Origin: Actinomycetota bacterium | Lineage (GTDB): Bacteria; Actinomycetota; Actinomycetes; Actinomycetales; Microbacteriaceae | Assembly (NCBI GenBank): GCA_027728145.1 | Contig: JAQBZV010000038.1 | Span: 1-8,236 of the forward strand | Direction of reading: 5' to 3' | DNA: 8,236 bases | Shown here: piece by piece, positions 6,325 through 8,236 of the stretch | Numbering within the stretch: position 1 is the stretch's first letter | How the letters are laid out: each line of letters starts with the position of its first letter | Translations under genes and position numbers: made by a program | The notes under the pieces: generated by a model | Seen by the model: only the letters and a program-made list of their open reading frames with translations | Database searches by the model: none | What the model was told of the DNA's origin: nothing

Positions 6325-6597
6325 ATGAATCGCTCAGAACTTGTTGCAGCAGTTGCTGCGCACACTGGCCACAGCCAGGCAGCAGTGAACGGCGTCGTTG
6401 ACGCTATCTTCACCGTGGTGTCCAAGGAAGTTGCCCAGGGCAACAAGGTCACCATTCCCGGTTGGGTTTCCTTTGACCGCACCCACCGTGCGGCTCGCAT
6501 GGGACGCAACCCCCAGACCGGTGCAACGATCCATATTGCTGCATCCAAGAGTGTCAAGGTTTCTGCTGGTAGCAAGCTAAAGGCTGCTGTCAAGTAG
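6325..6597 (+). CDS. hup: HU-family nucleoid DNA-binding protein
   Basis: This 90-residue histone-like protein bends and compacts DNA as a dimer. The N-terminal helices (MNRSELVAAVAAHTG and the AVNGVVDAIFTVV helix) are followed by the beta saddle VTIPGWVSF (42-50) and the DNA-arm signature GRNPQTG (60-66), whose proline intercalates into the minor groove, then the final helix ending KLKAAVK. It lacks the Lys/Ala-rich C-terminal extension of mycobacterial HupB. ATG 6325 is chosen over in-frame upstream codons (the frame is open from 6178) because AGGAGG (6311-6316) sits 8 nt before it and the longer form would overlap rpsN and add unrelated sequence. A strong hairpin follows the stop. Confidence 0.96.
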   Translation: MNRSELVAAVAAHTGHSQAAVNGVVDAIFTVVSKEVAQGNKVTIPGWVSFDRTHRAARMGRNPQTGATIHIAASKSVKVSAGSKLKAAVK

Positions 6598-6614
6598 TTT
6601 CCCCGCAACTCACG

Positions 6615-6648
6615 CATCAGGGACGACCACTGTTGGTCGTCCCTGATG
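6615..6648 (+). terminator. Terminator hairpin after the HU gene
   Basis: CATCAGGGACGACCA (6615-6629) pairs perfectly over 15 bp with TGGTCGTCCCTGATG (6634-6648) around a CTGT loop, starting 17 nt after the HU stop. The T-run is poor (TCGTT follows), which is common for actinobacterial terminators that rely on stem strength. It closes the ribosomal-protein/HU operon and separates it from the next promoter. Confidence 0.8.
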
Positions 6649-6686
6649 TCGTTAACGCCTGAGTAAGCGCCTTCAGTCCCCTCGCC

Positions 6687-6701
6687 TACACTTTTGACGT
6701 G
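6687..6701 (+). promoter_or_regulatory. Promoter -10 box and leaderless start of the CopD/CtaG gene
   Basis: TACACT (6687-6692) is a good -10 box and lies exactly 6 nt before GTG 6699, so transcription would begin on the first base of the start codon. There is no Shine-Dalgarno sequence before this GTG. No convincing -35 is seen at the expected 6664-6670. Confidence 0.5.
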
Positions 6702-8236
6702 ACAACTCGGTGGCCCCTCTCCCTCGTGGGCGTGCTCTCCCTCCTCACGGGCGGAATGCTGGTTGCGTTGATGGTGGGCCTCGCTGTGGGAGGCGGGGCA
6801 GACCCGTTGCTCCTGGTCGATCCCGGTGACGCTGTTCGCTACGGGATCCCCACCGCTAAGGCGCTGGTCCATCTGGGTGCGGCTCTCGCGGTGGGCGCTC
6901 TGATGATGGCTGCGTTTGCGCTGAGCCCTCGCGACCCGGGGTTTGATGTTTCTTTGGTGGTGGCAGCTATCGGGGCCGCACTGATGACCCTCGCCTCAGC
7001 TGCGAGCGCGTTCTTTACTTTCTTGGCGATATATCTGGAGCCGGTGGCTCTCACCCAGCAGTTCGGGGACATTCTGTGGCTGTTTGTGCTGGAGACAGAG
7101 ATTGGTCGGGCCTGGCTGATCTCCACGATGCTCTCCGCCACCGTCACGGTGTTGGCTCTGCTGGTTCGCTCGCACACGGGGGTTTTCTTTGCGGGTTTGG
7201 TTGCGGTGGCATCGCTCTGGCCTCTGGCGGAGCTCGGTCACGCGGCCGGCACGGCCAACCACGAGGCGGCAGTGAGTGCGTCCTTCACCCACAGCGTTTT
7301 TGCCGCAATGTGGGTCGGTGGACTGGCCATGGTGGCAATCTTTGGCTGGATGTCCTCCCAGAAGGCACTACCGTTCTCGAACGTCTTTCGCAGGTTCTCC
7401 ACTATCGCCCTGGTGAGCTTTGCCGTTGTGGCCACTTCTGGAGCCACCAACGCCTGGTTGCGAGTGGGCGAGGTCCAGGGCCTGTTTACCCCCTACGGGG
7501 CTCTCGTGGTGGCGAAAGTGGTCACGCTGGCACTTCTGGGAACCATGGGTGCGCTGTATCGGATGCGACTCATTCGGCGACTGGAGGACACCGGTGTGGG
7601 TCCCGCATCGATCACGCTGCGCTTGGTGGGAGCGGAGCTGGCTCTAATGGGAATCGCCTCGGGGCTCGCCAGCGCTTTGGCGAGAACGCAAACCCCGGTT
7701 CCTCAGGTTCCCTCGACAGAGATTGCCCAAGCCACTCCTGCAGAAATTCTGACCGGGGAACCCCTGCCGCCAGAGTTCACCTGGGGCCGAGTGTTCACCG
7801 AGTGGCAATTCGATGTGGTCTGGGTGCTCGCAGTCTTGTTTGGAATCCTGTTCTATGTCTGGGGTCACGTTCGCTTAGCGAAGCGGGGTGACACGTGGCC
7901 TATTTCTCGGACCATCATGTGGGTGTCGGGAATGGTCATTTTGGGACTGTCGACCAATTCTGGGCTCGCGGTCTACGGGAGCTATCTCTTCAGTATTCAC
8001 ATGGTGGCCCACATGTTGCTTTCGATGGCTGTCCCGTTGCTGTTGGTGCTGAGCGCACCGGTAACGCTGGCGTCACGAGCGATCGCTGCCCGTAAGGACG
8101 GGTCCCGGGGTGCCAGGGAATGGATTCTTACGGCCGTTCACTCCCGATACCTGGCGATTCTTGGACACCCGCTGGTTGCGGCTGTCATCTTTGCGATATC
8201 GCTGATCGTGTTCTACTACTCACCCCTGTTTGAATG
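6699..8236 (+). CDS. ctaG: Fused CopD-like / CtaG-type cytochrome c oxidase assembly membrane protein (3' partial)
   Basis: This open frame runs 512 codons to the window end without a stop. It encodes a very hydrophobic protein with about nine membrane helices in the first 340 residues, then a linker and further helices. The first part resembles the CopD copper-resistance family, with a histidine set H181, H188 and H198 around the SFTHSVFAAMWVGGLA helix that may handle copper. The second part, from about W369, resembles the CtaG/caa3-type oxidase assembly family, with the IHMVAHM motif (H434, H438) followed by VPLLLVLSAPVTL. Such CopD-CtaG fusions are typical of actinobacteria and probably deliver copper to the aa3 oxidase; family full length is roughly 650 residues, so the C-terminus is missing. 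The start GTG 6699 matches a leaderless promoter; GTG 6726 or ATG 6756 are possible alternatives. It is the only gene after the HU terminator. Confidence 0.85.
   Translation, partial: MTTRWPLSLVGVLSLLTGGMLVALMVGLAVGGGADPLLLVDPGDAVRYGIPTAKALVHLGAALAVGALMMAAFALSPRDPGFDVSLVVAAIGAALMTLASAASAFFTFLAIYLEPVALTQQFGDILWLFVLETEIGRAWLISTMLSATVTVLALLVRSHTGVFFAGLVAVASLWPLAELGHAAGTANHEAAVSASFTHSVFAAMWVGGLAMVAIFGWMSSQKALPFSNVFRRFSTIALVSFAVVATSGATNAWLRVGEVQGLFTPYGALVVAKVVTLALLGTMGALYRMRLIRRLEDTGVGPASITLRLVGAELALMGIASGLASALARTQTPVPQVPSTEIAQATPAEILTGEPLPPEFTWGRVFTEWQFDVVWVLAVLFGILFYVWGHVRLAKRGDTWPISRTIMWVSGMVILGLSTNSGLAVYGSYLFSIHMVAHMLLSMAVPLLLVLSAPVTLASRAIAARKDGSRGAREWILTAVHSRYLAILGHPLVAAVIFAISLIVFYYSPLFE

Noticed and set aside
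5844..6872. 342-codon open frame on the - strand
   Set aside because: It lies antisense to rpmG, rpsN and HU, all certain genes with ribosome sites; it also crosses the terminator hairpin. The protein has no recognisable domain, and long antisense frames are common in GC-rich coding DNA.
7076..7891. 271-codon open frame on the + strand
   Set aside because: It is a shifted frame inside the CopD/CtaG gene. Its product is a Gly/Arg/Ser/Cys-rich soluble-looking sequence, whereas the frame from 6699 gives clear membrane helices and conserved His motifs.

Overview
The window looks like chromosomal DNA of a high-GC Gram-positive bacterium (Actinobacteria). The best match is Micrococcales, probably Microbacteriaceae or a small-genome relative. 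This rests on recalled protein style (L28, L33, S14, the fused CopD/CtaG protein and the gene order zur - rpmB - rpmG - rpsN - HU - ctaG), the GC-rich third codon positions and the use of GTG starts. No database was searched. All genes lie on the + strand and are tightly packed. No intergenic gap exceeds about 150 bases, and I see no tRNA, rRNA, CRISPR array or mobile element.

Region 1 (1-2244) is the end of a 2-oxoacid dehydrogenase operon: the E1 beta subunit (5' end cut off by the window) and the lipoyl-bearing E2 acyltransferase. The E1 alpha/beta type architecture and the ETAKS lipoyl site favour a branched-chain (or mixed) 2-oxoacid dehydrogenase over the AceE-type pyruvate dehydrogenase. 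The E3 gene is not in the window.

Region 2 (2248-5394) is a self-contained zinc uptake unit. A near-perfect Zur operator (TGACAATCATTCTCA) overlaps a consensus -35 box and is followed by the lipoprotein zinc binder znuA, the permease znuB, the ATPase znuC and the repressor zur. These genes are coupled by 5-nt, overlapping and 2-nt junctions. The likely logic is that Zur with bound zinc shuts off its own operon, and zinc shortage opens it. Two of the four proteins carry extra histidine-rich segments.

Region 3 (about 5378-6648) is a translation and nucleoid operon: rpmB (L28), rpmG (L33), rpsN (S14) and an HU-family protein, closed by a 15-bp perfect hairpin. All three ribosomal proteins are the cysteine-poor, zinc-independent (C-) type. 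In many actinobacteria such paralogs are Zur-controlled back-ups, but no Zur box is visible here, so these may be the normal, constitutive copies.

Region 4 (6687-8236) is a large membrane protein that fuses a CopD-like copper domain to a CtaG-type cytochrome oxidase assembly domain. It is read from a probably leaderless GTG start and runs off the window end. The window is therefore mostly ordinary conserved chromosome with a metal theme: zinc uptake, zinc-free ribosomal proteins and copper delivery. I found no convincing new system. The most notable points are the Zur-controlled leaderless promoter, the zinc-free ribosomal trio without an operator, and the histidine tail on ZnuC.
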